64,000 bases of DNA, taken from NCBI GenBank assembly GCA_034509755.1, contig CM067539.1, forward strand, positions 59,220,513 to 59,284,512, given 5' to 3'. Below the pieces are notes generated by a model. The model worked only from the letters and a program-made list of their open reading frames with translations, was not told where the DNA came from and made no database searches. A program made the translations under genes and the position numbers. The first letter of the stretch is position 1. Every line of letters starts with the position of its first letter. The DNA is from Anisodus tanguticus (taxonomy: Eukaryota; Streptophyta; Magnoliopsida; Solanales; Solanaceae). Shown piece after piece: positions 22,061 to 34,093 of this stretch.

Positions 22061-22838
22061 ACTTGAGAAAAAGCCTAGATCTAAAGTATTCTTATTTCAT
22101 AGATTACATGTGGCGTGGGGAAGAACAGTGATGCCCCCATATGGGTAGAAGATCTACATACCTTATTCGCTTCAAAACGAGTCTTAAAAATCTGAACTTG
22201 GAAAGAGGAATCCAAAGCTTGAACCTTGAAACATTGGATTGGGTTTAACTTGGAAACCCTAGGTTAAGAACAATAATTTTTTTCTTAGGAATTGATTACA
22301 CGTGATTAGAATCGCGTAGAATTACGTGAAAATGACTTACCTTGAGCTATGGGGATGATGGAAGAAGAGAACCTTCGTGCTAGGACTTGAAAATTGTGAA
22401 AACTGACTTTCTTATATTAAGTTGCGTATTTATATTGTTCACTGTCGAAAGAATTTGATAGTTATATTCGACAGTTCGTCACATTTTCTATGGTCTACCA
22501 ATGGACCGTTAAATTTTATACAGTCCGTATAATCGGACTGTATCCCAAGTATATAAAAATTCCAGTGAACTGAAAAAGTTGATGTTCCAAGATGGTCAAA
22601 AAAGGATGGACCATCAATTATTATACGGTCCATATAAATCAACTGGGTTCCATCAATTTTAAAAATGGAATCGACAATTCATTTCGACGGACCGTAATTA
22701 ATTCTACGGTCTATATAATCTGATGTCAAATTTAATCTGCAGAACTGAAACTGATTTTCAACTTTAAACTCCCCGTTTTTGATTTCTTATACCCTCAAAT
22801 CATGAACAAGGCTTAGTTTGAAAGTACGAGGTGTTACA
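21158..22838 (-). repeat. LTR of a second gypsy-like family
   Basis: Begins within an AGGACAAGGCCCTAGCATACC-type block and ends GAGGTGTTACA at 22838. It has an AT microsatellite at 22020-22054, an ATAAACATAAACATAAAC tandem at 21595-21617 and GACGGACCGT-like motifs near 22680-22740. The layout matches the neighbouring gypsy LTRs but the sequence differs. No coding region belongs to it in the window. Confidence 0.6.
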
Positions 22839-23769
22839 TGACTAATGCAAAATAATATATCTTTTGATGAAATATCATGAAGCCAGTACCACTTGATATG
22901 CTCCATTCCATGAGGGAAATGTGATAGCAATGTATAATAAGTCTAAATAAAAATAAGTGGTTGAACGAATGAACATGGGCGTGGCAAAGGACAAAATAAT
23001 GTTAATCATCATTGTGGTAATACAAGAGGAAGAACAATATAAGTTCGCAAATGGTTATAGTCAATTTATGATGCTTATAAGAAAATTTATGAAGCACGTA
23101 CAAATGGTTATAGTCAATTCCTTGAAGAGAATGTGACTTGTGATAAGCATCATGAATGCTCGACCATTTCTTGAAAGTGAATGTGTCAAGATGTGATAAA
23201 AATTTATGAATAAGGACGTGCTCATGTATGGTTGGATAAAGACCACAACTAACCTCTACGAGAGGTATGAGAGAAATAAATATATTTTATTTTGGAATAA
23301 TGATCATTGGTCACGTAGTTTTAGTACGTCGCAAATGTTCTGGTGTGTCTTATCATGAATTACCGAAAGATAAATGTAAGAAATAAGTCTTTCTTATAAA
23401 GATTTTGACCATGACCATAATGACAATATTTTTTTTCTTGAAGTAGATGTTCATAATACGGATAATATTATGAAATATGTGGTAGTACATAATTAATTGG
23501 GAGCTCCATAAGAGCAAATGTGTTACTACCCGGAGGAATAAAAAATTTCATAATATTGGTGTTGTTGTAAGTCTCAAAAGAAATATTTAAAGTTTCAAAG
23601 ACATTGGTCATATATGAATTATATTGAGACTATAAATTATGGGAATGTTTAATATCTTCATATTACTACAATTATAACGGGTAAACAAAATGTATGTGAA
23701 ATGCTGCCCGTTTCTTCCTCTGAATTTGCATGTACCAAATAAATACAAGCATGATGGAATCACATGCTA

Positions 23770-24450
23770 CGGAGGTTGGCATGATCGGTTGGTCATCCCG
23801 GTTCAAATGTGATGCAAAAATAATTGAGAATTCACGTAGTAATATATTTAATAAATAAAAGAGTCTTTCAGAATTCTCGTGTGCTGCTTGTTCTGATGAT
23901 AAATTGATCACTGTACCAGCTAAGTTTGGGATTGTATCCCCTGAATTTTTGAAACGTATAAACGTGACATATATATGGGCCCAGTCACCTGCCTTGTGGA
24001 CCGATTTACTATTATATAATTTTAACAGATATATCTATGATATGGTCACATTTGCATTTGGTATCAACTTGCAATTTGATTTTTGCAAGGTTTTTTGCTC
24101 AAATTATTAAATTAAGAGCATGGCTCCAAACTACGAAAATTATGTTGGTATGTTGGTGTGTATCCAAGTTGATTTAGCAGAGATTGTATGCCTCCAATTA
24201 TAGGTAAACAATTAGTTATGAGAACAAAAACGCCAAAAAGAAATTTGGTATGAGATGTGTTATTTAACATGTAGCAGCATTTGTATGCATCAAGCCAACA
24301 AGGTTCCTCTATAATAATTCGTTCAGGGTCAGGAACCAAATAATTTCCATCTAAAAATTTAATCCCAAATAAGGTTGGAAGATAAATGTTAGATTTTCTA
24401 ACATTAGGGGATATGATAAGCAGCTGGAAAAAAAGTTATACGTAATGAAT
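23770..24450 (+). pseudogene. Copia GAG-pre-integrase and integrase remnant
   Basis: A frame starting RLVGHPGSNVM-like and CAACSDDKLI (His and Cys of the HHCC zinc-binding domain) leads into a GPVHPPCGP-like block and scattered integrase-core traces. Nonsense codons occur throughout. Confidence 0.65.
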
Positions 24451-24779
24451 TATCACTTATATGATCCTCATTCAAAATATAATTCAAGTCAACTATCAGA
24501 TGCATTTACTGATCCAAATGTGAATATATATTTCAGCTGCAAATTCTCCAATTAGAATTAAAGTCCTTGAAGGACAAAATCTATGGCGATAGGTCAATTA
24601 GTTCCAAAGATAAAACTCCTTGAAGAATGAGATGGTCAAATGATCAAAATAGCACCACGACATAATACTTCATAAAACCTTGAAAAAGGTTCAGATACCT
24701 GAAAATGATGAAAAATAAAGAGATCTCGATAAGTTATGTCTCCTCAAGAAAAATATGGAACCGAAATGATATAATTGTC

Positions 24780-24898
24780 GACAGAAGTCACTTTGAAATA
24801 GACTCATCTCTAGACTTCGCATCGTCGTGAGAAGGACCCATGCCTCCGCTTATGGCTTTCATACCACCCATACGTGCTCCCCTTCTCTCGCCTATTGT
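24780..24898. other. Foreign-looking insert between integrase and RT
   Basis: Copia sequence is recognisable on both sides (a VDN-like end at about 24780 and a NEDLEPKS block from about 24920). The roughly 115 bases between have higher GC and do not fit copia. On the minus strand they read IGERRGARMGGMKAISGG. The origin is unknown; an organellar fragment is one possibility. Confidence 0.4.
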
Positions 24899-24969
24899 AT
24901 TGCTGATAAAATAATACAACGAAATGAGGATCTTGAACCAAAATCTTTCAAGAAATGTAGACAGAGAAA

Positions 24970-26538
24970 TGATTGGCCAAAAAGGAAAGATGCAATTCAA
25001 ATTGAACTAGCTTCGCTTGAAAAATGCGATTTTTTCAAATCTATAGTATGAACACCTAAAGGTATAAAGCCAGTGGGGTACAAATGAATTTTTATGTGAA
25101 AACGAAATGAGAAAAATGAAGTCGTAAGACATAAAGCAGGACTTGTGGCACAAGAACTTTCGCAAAGACCTGGCATAGATTATATGAAGACATATTCTCT
25201 TACGATGTATGCAATCACCTTCAGATATCTTATAAATCTGGTAATACATGAAAATTTTGATATGCATCTGATGGATGTTGTCACAACCAATTTATATTGC
25301 TCACTGGACAATGACATTTTTATGAAAATTCCTGAAGGATTCAAAATGCATGAAGCATATAAAGATTCTCGGGAAACTTGTTCAATAAAGTTTCAAAAAT
25401 CTTTATATGGACTAAATCAATCAGGACGCGTGTAGTATAATCGCGTAAGTGAATACCTACTGACAGAAGGGTACAAAAATGACCGGATTTATTCTTGTGT
25501 CTTTATGAAAATATCTGGATCTGAATTTGTCATACTAGTTGTATATGTTAATGACTTGAATATAATTGGAACTCTTGAAGAGCTTTCAAATGTAGTAGAA
25601 TGTTTGAAAAAGGAATTTGAAATGATAGACTTTGGAAATACAAAATTTTGTCATGGTCTATAAATTGAGTATTTTATAAATGAAATATTTGTCCATCAAT
25701 CAACATATACTAAAAATATCTTAAAGAGATTTTACATGAATAAAGCACATCCATTGAGTGCCCCAATAGTTATGAAATCTTATTAATAAAGATCCATTTC
25801 GATCTTCTGAAAATGATGAAGAGCTTGTTGGTACTGAAATACCATATCTTAGTGCAATTGGGACATTAATGTATCTTGCCAATAATTCTCGATCCGATTT
25901 AACTTTATCTGTAAGTCTATTAGCAAGATTTATTTCTTCCTCAACAAGAAGATGTTGAAATGATATTAAGCATATATTCATATACCTCCGAGGAACCCTT
26001 GATATGAAATTATTTTATTCAAATGGGTCAGACTCACAGCTAATTGGTTATACAAATGCATGATATTTTTCTGATTCACATAAAGATCGATCTCAAACAG
26101 GTTATTTATTTACATGTGGAGGTACATCTATATCATGGTGTTCAACCAAATAAACTATAGTTGCTACTTCTTCAAATCATGTAGAGATAATAGTCATACG
26201 AAGCAAGTCGGGAATGTGTTTGGTTGGGGTCAATAACTCAACACATTCAGAAAACATGTGATCTTTATTTGGAAAAGAATATTCCAACAACATTTTACGA
26301 AGACAATACTGCATGCATAGCTCAATTAAGAGGAGGATACATCAGAGGAGACAAGACAAAACACATTTCGTCAAAATCCTTTTTCACTCATAATCTTCAA
26401 AAGAAAAGTGAAATAGATGTTCAACAAGTTCGTTCAAGTGACAATTTAGCAGACTTGTTCGCTAAGGCACTACCAACCTCAACATTTGAGAAGATGATAT
26501 ACAAGATTGGGATGCGTCGTTTCCGAGACATTAAATGA
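24970..26538 (+). pseudogene. Copia reverse transcriptase and RNase H pseudogene
   Basis: Readable RT blocks in order are RNDWPKRKDAI, RPGIDYMKTYS, MHLMDVVTTNLY, FQKSLYGLNQSGRV, then the catalytic box mutated to YVND (normally YVDD) at about 25545-25556. RNase H follows with YEDNTACIAQLRGG, KTKHISSKSFFTH and DNLADLFAKALPTSTF, ending in a stop at 26538. At least five in-frame stops and several frame changes are present. Confidence 0.85.
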
Positions 26539-26754
26539 TATTTTTATCAGGGGAAGTAATACATGTTGTACTCTTTTTCCCTTAATCAAGATTTTGTCTC
26601 ATTGAGTTTTTCTTGATAAAGTTTTTAACGAGGCAGCAAGCAATGTGTATCACAAGATATGTGTACTCTATTTTCTTCACCAGGATTTTTTTTCATGGGT
26701 TTTTCCTAGTAAGGTTTTAACAAGGCACATCATCTATGGATATCCAAGGGGGAG

Positions 26755-27088
26755 TGTTATGAAATCAATTGTGTGAATGTCCACTTCTCAAATATAATTT
26801 CCACTACTCCTCTCCATGATGTAATTCTCCACTACTCCTCACCATTATGTATAGTAATGGCTATGTATCCCACTATCATAAATAGTGGATGATCATAATT
26901 GTAGAGGTCCATTCCTTCTACTATGTATTTCATATTCTTGCAAGATACCTCATTCAATATGCCTATAAAAGGCCTAGTTTATGAGAAGTGAAAGATATAC
27001 CAAAAAAGAAGAAGAAATAAGATTTCTTTTTAAAGTTCCTTAACTAAGTTCTTTTACTTTGATTTGCAATTCTATAGTTTTCATAACA
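26755..27088 (+). repeat. Copia 3' LTR, 334 bp
   Basis: Bounded by TGTTATGAAA and TTTTCATAACA, a 10-base terminal inverted repeat. It directly follows the polypurine tract AAGGGGGAG at 26746-26754. A TATA-like CTATAAAAGG lies near 26963. No second copy is present in the window. Confidence 0.85.
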
Positions 27089-27150
27089 CTCAGTTCATTT
27101 TATCACTTAACAGTGATAAGTTAATACTCCATAAACTGGCAAAAACAATG

Positions 27151-27411
27151 CTCCCTCCGTTCCACAATAAGTGCTTGTTTAGGCCTTTCAATTTTTTCTG
27201 AAATAAGTGGTTCTTTAGAATTTCAAAAATACTTTGGACATGTTCTTCTAAAATTGCCCTTATTTAAATAATCAACATTCATTAACTATATTTTCTTTTT
27301 CTAGACATTGATTAGGGGTAAATTAATAAAAACACTAATTATTTAGAAGTAAGTATTTTCTTAAGGAGTGTGAACAAGCTAAAAGAATCAATTAATATGA
27401 AACGGATGGGC
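27151..27411. mobile_element. Stowaway-like MITE
   Basis: Starts CTCCCTCCGTTCCACAATAAG and ends with the inverted counterpart AAACGGATGGG. The size (about 260 bp), AT-rich core and CTCCCTCCGT terminus are characteristic of Tc1/mariner Stowaway MITEs. Confidence 0.8.
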
Positions 27412-27799
27412 TATATATGAACAAGTATTTTGGCTGCACCATATTCCAACCAAATATACCTTCTTAATTAAGGTAGAATTACGTAGAAGTTTCAGATTCC
27501 GTGAATAAAAAGGCAAACATAGGGACAATTTTGAGACATAAATGAACGCGTTAACAATCACATCAATCTTTGGCCCCTTTATTACTACGTGATCTTGACA
27601 ACGATAACCTCCTTGAAATTTCATCATTAACCAATTCGACAATTTATTTTCCATTGTCTTCCTTCCCAGTGATTAAAAATAAAAAAGAAAGTGGAATAAG
27701 TCTTCCTTCCATGACTTCTTACTTATTCTTTATTCTCACACTCCAAAATTTCCTCCCTTTTGGCCCCTCACTCATGACTTATGATCCATATACAAAATA

Positions 27800-28101
27800 T
27801 TCTATCCATTTCAATTTATATGACATAATTTGACTCGTCATAAATTTCAATAAATTAAAAAAAACTTGTGATTTTAAATATAACATATCATTTGTATGGC
27901 TATAAAAGCGCTCGGCATAGATGGACGTATAGAAAAATGTTCGTTTGCTGATATTACTTCAGTATTCACCATTAGGTCATTTATAGCATTATTTTCATCA
28001 TTAATAATGAGAAGCTTACAGTTAGATATTATAAATATAAAAATGTACTCTTTTTTAAAAGAAACTAATAACAAAATAATGTCACTGAAACGAATGGAGT
28101 A
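27800..28101. mobile_element. Stowaway-like MITE upstream of DUF569 gene 1
   Basis: Degenerate terminal repeats (TCTATCCATTTCAATTTATA at left, GAAACGAATGGAGTA at right) bound about 300 bp of AT-rich DNA. It ends only about 260 bases before the ATG of the first DUF569 gene, so it may form part of its promoter. Confidence 0.65.
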
Positions 28102-28357
28102 ACAAACACCAAACCAAATTACTACTATAATATATAACATCACACCCCACCAGTTTTAAACACATATAAATTCAACGATATATCGTCTTCTTCTATATAT
28201 CCATATATCGATCTTAATCACTTTGGCAACAATACAAGAAATTACCAAACAAATATATCACTTTCTCCTTATTAGTTACATCACTTCGCTTATCCATTTA
28301 TATCTAATTCCACATACACCAACATCATTTTACTAACAAAGTACAATTAATTCACTA

Positions 28358-28963
28358 ATGGACATATTCCACAAAGCCAAGGCTATAAGATTGAAGAGCC
28401 ATCTAGACAAGTACCTAGTAGCCGATGATGATCAAGAAACCACTCGCCAAAGCCGGCGCCACGGCTTGATGAGTCGGAAATCACGGTGGTTGGTCGAGCT
28501 TGTTAGCGGAAGCAGCCACCATATCCGACTCAAAAATTGTCATAGTGGCAAATACCTCATGGCTTCTGACGAGCCATTTTTACTAGGCATGACGGGGAAC
28601 AAAGTCGTACAAAATTTGCCCGAGAACCATATGAAAAATGACTTGAGAATTGAGTGGGAACCTATAAGGGACGGGTTTCAAGTGAAGTTAAAGGCTTTTG
28701 GTGGGACTTTTTTACGCGCAAATGGAGGGATGCCACCATGGAGGAATTCAGTTACACATGATAGTCCAGGTTCGACACATAATTGGATTTTGTGGAACGT
28801 GGAAACTACCGATGATGTACCAGAAAATGAAGCATCGACGAAGGGTTATTCGTCGAGGGTTTCGAGCATTTCATCGGTTTCGGATGGAATTTCCGTCTTG
28901 GAAATGGGATCTCCGGTCATGTCGACACGTTCAAGCTTTTCTTGCTCACCAAGAATAGCTATG
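28358..28963 (+). CDS. DUF569 family protein, gene 1 (probably incomplete)
   Basis: Opens at ATG 28358 as MDIFHKAKAIRLKSHLDKYL, the standard start of plant DUF569 proteins, which adopt a beta-trefoil fold like actin-cross-linking domains; their biochemical role is not established. Further signatures are CHSGKYLMASDEPFLLG, RIEWEPIRDGFQVKL, FLRANGGMPPWRNSVTHD and NWILWNVE. Unlike gene 2 it has no intron at the LLG/MTG point. Coding quality falls after CSPRIAM, where ATG|GTATGT makes a good donor at 28963/28964, in the same phase and region as intron 2 of gene 2. No matching third exon was found downstream. If unspliced, the frame reads on to a stop at 29020 (220 residues). A copia element is inserted from 29501. 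Confidence 0.85.
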
Positions 28964-29077
28964 GTATGTTTCTTAATCATGTCAAATTGTCAACTTATTA
29001 ACAGTAAAACTAATCCATAAAGGTAAAAAAAAAATAGAAAGAATAATTGCACGATCTTATCAAAATCACTATCGTGA

Positions 29078-29340
29078 TACTCCTCAGTTTCAATTTACGT
29101 GGCACCTTTCAGATTTTGATGCCTAAAATTATTTTTCCTTAATTTGATCCAGATTTTTTATCCCATTTTTCATGTGGCTTATAAATATTTTGAACCGTAA
29201 TTTATTGTGATTTATAGTACTTTTTACCTAGTCTCCAAAATATGTAAATTTTATTTTATAATTTTAAAAAATTTATATCTAAATTTACAATCAAAATTAA
29301 AATTTTGACTCACCGTGCTATATAAATTGAGACAAAAGAT
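29078..29340. mobile_element. Degenerate Stowaway-like MITE
   Basis: Ends resemble TACTCCTCAGTTTCAATTTA and its inverted counterpart TATATAAATTGAGACAAAAG; the core is AT-rich. It is more diverged than the other MITEs here. Confidence 0.55.
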
Positions 29341-29500
29341 AACAAAGTATTATTGTCTTCTTTATTACTCTAGTACGTAGCAAGAAGCAAGTAGGAAGAA
29401 AAATCACTCTTCGTTTCCAACGTGACAAGGCACCATAATTAGTGATAACGTGCATGTAATATGAAGAAAACATAAAATACTATAAAAAGATAATCAGAAA

Positions 29501-29706
29501 TATTAGCGAATATTCTCCGAATATTCAAAATATATTTTGTAATTATGATAGATGTATATTTAAGGTAACTTAGGATTCTTATTGTATTAGAAATCAATCA
29601 TTTAAGGTAAGTTAGGATTCTTACTGTATTAGGAATCAACCTCTGTACAACTATATATATTGTGACTAATGAAAGGAATCCCTAAGAAAAACTATTCTAT
29701 CTTACA
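29501..29706 (+). repeat. 5' LTR of copia element A
   Basis: A 206-bp LTR from TATTAGCGAATATTC to CTATCTTACA. It contains two copies of a roughly 43-base repeat (TTAAGGTAA-TTAGGATTCTTA-type) and a TATA-like ACTATATATATTG near 29650. Confidence 0.92.
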
Positions 29707-29804
29707 TGGTATCAAGAGCCAAACTCTAATCCTTCTCTAAATTTTTCTCACGGCCGAACCTCCCTCTTCCCTTCCCCTCGGCCGGCGGCAACACGGTTGT
29801 CACC

Positions 29805-30695
29805 ATGTCTTCCCCCACTAATTCCGGTTCATCCACTGGCACACTTGACAACCCCTCTCAACGTTCATTGTCTTCTTTTCATCCGGCATTCGCCGTTAAC
29901 AATATCAAGAATTTTATCCCTATAATTCTTGACCAAGAAGACTGTCAATATTCCATGTGGATGGAACTATTCTATATTCATGCATGTGCATACAATGTGC
30001 TCGACCATATTGATGATTCTGTTCCTCGTCCCACCGATGTTGCAGACTCAACCTGGCGTCAAGGCGACGTCATCGTCAAACAATGGATCTACGGCACCAT
30101 CTCTAAAGACTTGTTGTGCACTATTATGAAAACAGGTGCTACGACACGTGAACTTTGGGTACGGCTAGAAGAAATTTTTCAGGACAATAAAAATACTCGG
30201 GCCGTGTATTTGGAAGAGCAATTCAACAATACACGTCTCGAGAATTTTAACAATATGTCCGAATATTGTAAGCAACTGAAACTTATAACCGACCAACTAT
30301 CCAACGGGACTTCTGTTTCAGAAACCAAGATGGTGCTTCAACTAGTTGTTGGTTTACCGAAAGGTGAATATGATACACTCGCAACGATGATTCAACAAGC
30401 CGACCCTCTTTCAAGTTTCAACAAAGCACGGTCACAACTCTTGTTAGAAGAAACAAGTCATGCCAAACAAGACGAGCACAATCACAAGGCACTAGCCGTT
30501 GACGGCATGACTCCACCACGGCGGAGGGCGTGGCGGCGAGGCCGCGGTAACAATAATAAAGGGAAGGATACGGCAAAGGCAACCGCAACCAGTAGCCAGG
30601 CCCAAATCCTGCCTATTTCTCGTGGCCTAGACAGCAACCAACATGGCCCAATCAGCAAAACTGGGCCTCGCCTGCATGCCCATACCCAACTGTAA
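29805..30695 (+). CDS. Copia Gag polyprotein (element A)
   Basis: A 296-residue frame from ATG 29805 encodes a UBN2-type copia Gag, the protein that packages element RNA in virus-like particles. Family blocks are WMELFYIHACAYNVLDHID, WIYGTISKDLLCTI, ARELW-like TRELWVRLEEIF, FNNTRLENFNNMSEYC and KGEYDTLATMI. A basic stretch (RRRAWRRGRGNNNKGK) follows instead of a CCHC zinc knuckle. The frame ends at TAA 30693-30695; in element B the homologous position is read through, so this stop is probably a lesion, with pol continuing in another frame. Confidence 0.88.
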   Translation: MSSPTNSGSSTGTLDNPSQRSLSSFHPAFAVNNIKNFIPIILDQEDCQYSMWMELFYIHACAYNVLDHIDDSVPRPTDVADSTWRQGDVIVKQWIYGTISKDLLCTIMKTGATTRELWVRLEEIFQDNKNTRAVYLEEQFNNTRLENFNNMSEYCKQLKLITDQLSNGTSVSETKMVLQLVVGLPKGEYDTLATMIQQADPLSSFNKARSQLLLEETSHAKQDEHNHKALAVDGMTPPRRRAWRRGRGNNNKGKDTAKATATSSQAQILPISRGLDSNQHGPISKTGPRLHAHTQL

Positions 30696-30713
30696 GGGCC
30701 CAGTTCCAGCAGC

Positions 30714-33700
30714 ATGCAAGGTCGACTGGGCTCTGCCCCAGCCAATAGGCAGGCCCACCCGCAACAGCAACAGGCCCACCTAGTCTCGGTCCAGCAGCAA
30801 CCGCAAGGCAGCAGCCTGGCTCCCACCAACTTGGGCCAAGCCTTCAGCACCGTGAACCTTCAACAGCCCGACGAAAATTGGTACATGGACACCGGAGCCA
30901 CATCTCACCTCACCCGGTCGTCAGGTAACTTATCTCAACTACTTCGGCTAAAGTGTCCTCAATTTATTACTGTCGGCAATGGTCATCGCATTCCAATTGA
31001 AGGTTACGGTAACACACACACCAAACATCCCCACCCGCCTTTCTCCCTAAGTCAGGTCCTCTACTCCCCTAACACCATTAAAAACTTAATCTTTGTTAGA
31101 AAATTCACTATAAATAATTTTGTGTCTGTCGAATTTGACCCTTTTGATTTTTCTGTGAAGGATCTCAATACGGGAAAAATTCTTACGCGCTGCAATAATG
31201 TGGGAGACCTCTACCCATTCACTCAATCTTCCGTTGTCATACCGCAATCACATCTATCCCTTGCGGCTCTCCCTCAACTTGGCACAATAGACTCGAACAC
31301 CCCGGAGACCCAATTTTTACTTTTCTTAGGACAACTAAGCGTATTCAATGTAATAATGGGAAACTTGCCCAACATTGTCTTTCTTGCTCGCTCGGCAAGC
31401 ATACTCGTCTTCCATTTATGTCATCAAACAGTGTTATTTTTTCTCCTTTTGATATTATTCATGATGATTTGTGGACATCTCCGATTGTTAGCTCTTTGGG
31501 TCACAAATTTTATCTAATATTCTTAGATGATTTTTCACATTTTGTCTGGATTTTCCCACTGAAATTCAAATTTGAAGTTTTTGATTCCTTGTGTTTCAAA
31601 AATTCATTAAAACGCATTTTGAAAAATCTGTCAAATCATTTCAATGTGATAATGGACGTGAATTTAATAACTTGGCATTTCACAATTTCTGCTCTAAATA
31701 AGGCATGGTTTTCCATTTTTCCTGTCCCCGTACTTCCTCCCAAAACGGAAAGGCTGAACGAATTATACGTATCATCAATAACATGGTTCGCACTCTTCTG
31801 TTTCATGCATGTCTACCACCGCCTTTTTGGGTCTATGCTGTTAAATTGGTAGAATCCCTTCTTAATATTTTACCAACTAGCACTCTCCAAAATAAGACCC
31901 CTACCAAAATCTTGTACCGTAGGCTACCATCATATGATCATCTTCGGATTTTCAGCTGCTTATGCTACCCAAACATAGCCTCCAATGCACCTCACAAACT
32001 TGCCCCTCGCACCCTGCCCTGTGTCTTCGTTGGTCTCTCTCCTACTCATCGGGGCTACATGTGCTATGACATTGCCACTCGCAAAATCATCGTCTCCCGT
32101 CACGTCACCTTTGACGAGACGACCTTTCCTTTTTCAAATCTCCAAAAATTTTAGACCACCGATTTCATCTTTCTAGATGAACCGAGTTTGTCCCCAGCTA
32201 TCCAAACTCTATACCAACAGCAGCCCACTGTTCCGACAACACCGTCCCCGACACTGTCCAGCACCACCCAAACAGATCCCTGCTCTCGGTCGACCAACCC
32301 ACCCACACCCCTGCTACCTCCAACCGTGTCTCCTGCCCACCCAGCAACACTGCTGCCTCCCAGTCCAGCACCCATAATCCTACTACCTCCCAATCCGGCA
32401 ATATTGCTGCCTCCCAGTCCAGAAACAGTGGGCATGCCTTCTCCCAGTCCAGACCTCCCACTGATGCCTACCCATCGTATGGAGACTCGTGCACAACACG
32501 GGATCTTCAAACCCAAGGTTCACTTCAACCTCTCCACACAAACATTATCACTTATTCCAAAAAATCCAAAACTAGCAAAACTGGACCCTAATTGGAATGC
32601 GGCCATGTGTGAGGAGTTTAACGCTTTAACCAAGCAAAACACTTAGGATTTGGTAACTATACCAGACAGTGTGAGTGTTATCCAGTGTATGTGGCTATTT
32701 CGTCACAAGTTCAGAGATAGTGAATGGTATAAGGCAAGACTAGTTGCCAATGGTACTAATCAGCAGGAGGGTATTGATTGTGGTGAGACATTCAGTCCAG
32801 TTGTTAAACCATCCACTATTTGGACTGTTCTCAGTATTGCTATGGGCATGCATTGGTCGATTCATCAGCTTGATATCAAGAATGCATTTCTTCATGGGGA
32901 TTTGAAAGAAACTGTGTACATGCATCAGCCCTCTGGCTTTGTTCATCCGGCAGTTCCGCAGTTTGTATGTCATCTCAGGAAGTCATTGTATGGCTTGAAA
33001 CAGTCACCCGCGCTTGGAATGATCGCTTTGCCATGTATCTTATGCATATTGGTTTTATATGTAGCAGGTGTGATAACTCTCTCTTCACTTTTCATCGAGG
33101 TAGCAGCATTGCTTATTTGTTATTATATGTGGATGACATTGTTCTTACTGCCTCATCTGACGGTTTGAAGAATGAAATCATTGCTCTACTCAAAATAGAA
33201 TTTGCTATTACTGACTTGGGCAAGCTGAGTTATTTTTGGGTATATCAGTGACCAGATCTGTAGCCACTATATTTTTGTGTCAGCGTAAATATGCAGAAGA
33301 GATAGTATACATAGCTAATATGGCAAATTGTAAAATTATGTCAACTCCGGTTGACTCGACATCCAAGCTCAGTGCCAATGAAGGTGCGCCAGTTTCTGAT
33401 CACACTCTATATCGGAGTCTTGCAGGTGCCCTTCAGTATCTTACATTTACTATGCCTGATATTACATATGCCATTCAGCAGGTGTGTCTGTTTATGCACG
33501 ACCCCCGAGAGTCCCATTTTGCCGCCCTCAAACGTATTATCAGATACGTTAAGGGCACACTGGACTTTGGATTACATCTCTACCCCTCTGCCCAAACCAA
33601 GTTACTCTCCTACACGGATGCAGATTGGGCAGGATGCCCGACACACGTCGCTCCACCTCAGGATACTGTGTATTTCTTGGGAATAATCTTATCTTATGGT

Positions 33701-34093
33701 CCGCCAAAGGACAGGCCACGCTATCCCGTTCGAGTGCTGAAGCAGAATATCGCGGAGTTGCTAATGTCGTTGATGAGCTCTGTTGGCTCCGAAATCTTCT
33801 TTTGGAGCTCCAGTGTCCACTACGAAAGGCGTTTATTGTCTTATTGTGATAACATATCTGCCATCTATATGTCTCATAATCTGGTCCAACATCAGCGGAC
33901 CAAGCATATTGAGATGGATATTCACTTTGTGCGAGAGAAGGTTGACCGTGGTCAAGTCAAAATATTACATGTGCCTTCCTTATATCAGTATGCAGATATT
34001 TTCACAAAGGGACTACCGAGACAGCTATTCACCGACTTCCGATCCAGCCTTAGCGTTCGGCCTCCTCCCGCTCCGTCTGAGGGGGAGTATTAG
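30714..34093 (+). pseudogene. Copia Pol (protease, integrase, RT, RNase H), element A
   Basis: A disrupted pol region. The aspartic protease is seen at WYMDTGATSHLT (about 30880), the integrase zinc region near 31300-31400, and the integrase core end at TSSQNGKAERII (about 31730). RT shows GIDCGETFSPVVKP, IHQLDIKNAFLHGDL, RKSLYGLKQSP and an intact YVDDIVLTASS. RNase H shows RSSAEAEYRGVAN, TKHIEMDIHFVREKV and YADIFTKGLPRQLF. These lie in at least seven overlapping frames, so no continuous product is possible. The final codons Tyr-stop (TATTAG) fall within the first six bases of the 3' LTR. Confidence 0.9.

Larger units (their letters stand above)
22839..27088 (+). mobile_element. Decayed Ty1/copia element, 5' LTR missing
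   Basis: Plus-strand coding remnants occur in copia order: GAG-pre-integrase (about 23770), integrase (23990-24450), reverse transcriptase (24970-25980) and RNase H (26000-26538), then a purine tract AAGGGGGAG and a well-preserved 3' LTR at 26755-27088. No 5' LTR was found; the left side abuts a gypsy LTR at 22838. Many stops and frameshifts show it is long dead. Confidence 0.8.

Noticed and set aside
22839..24450. Endogenous pararetrovirus
   Set aside because: The recognisable domains and their order (GAG-pre-integrase, integrase, RT, RNase H, 3' LTR) are those of Ty1/copia; no movement or coat protein motif was seen.
32151..32516. Gly/Val-rich 121-residue minus ORF
   Set aside because: It is the shadow of the Pro/Ser-rich copia linker on the plus strand.
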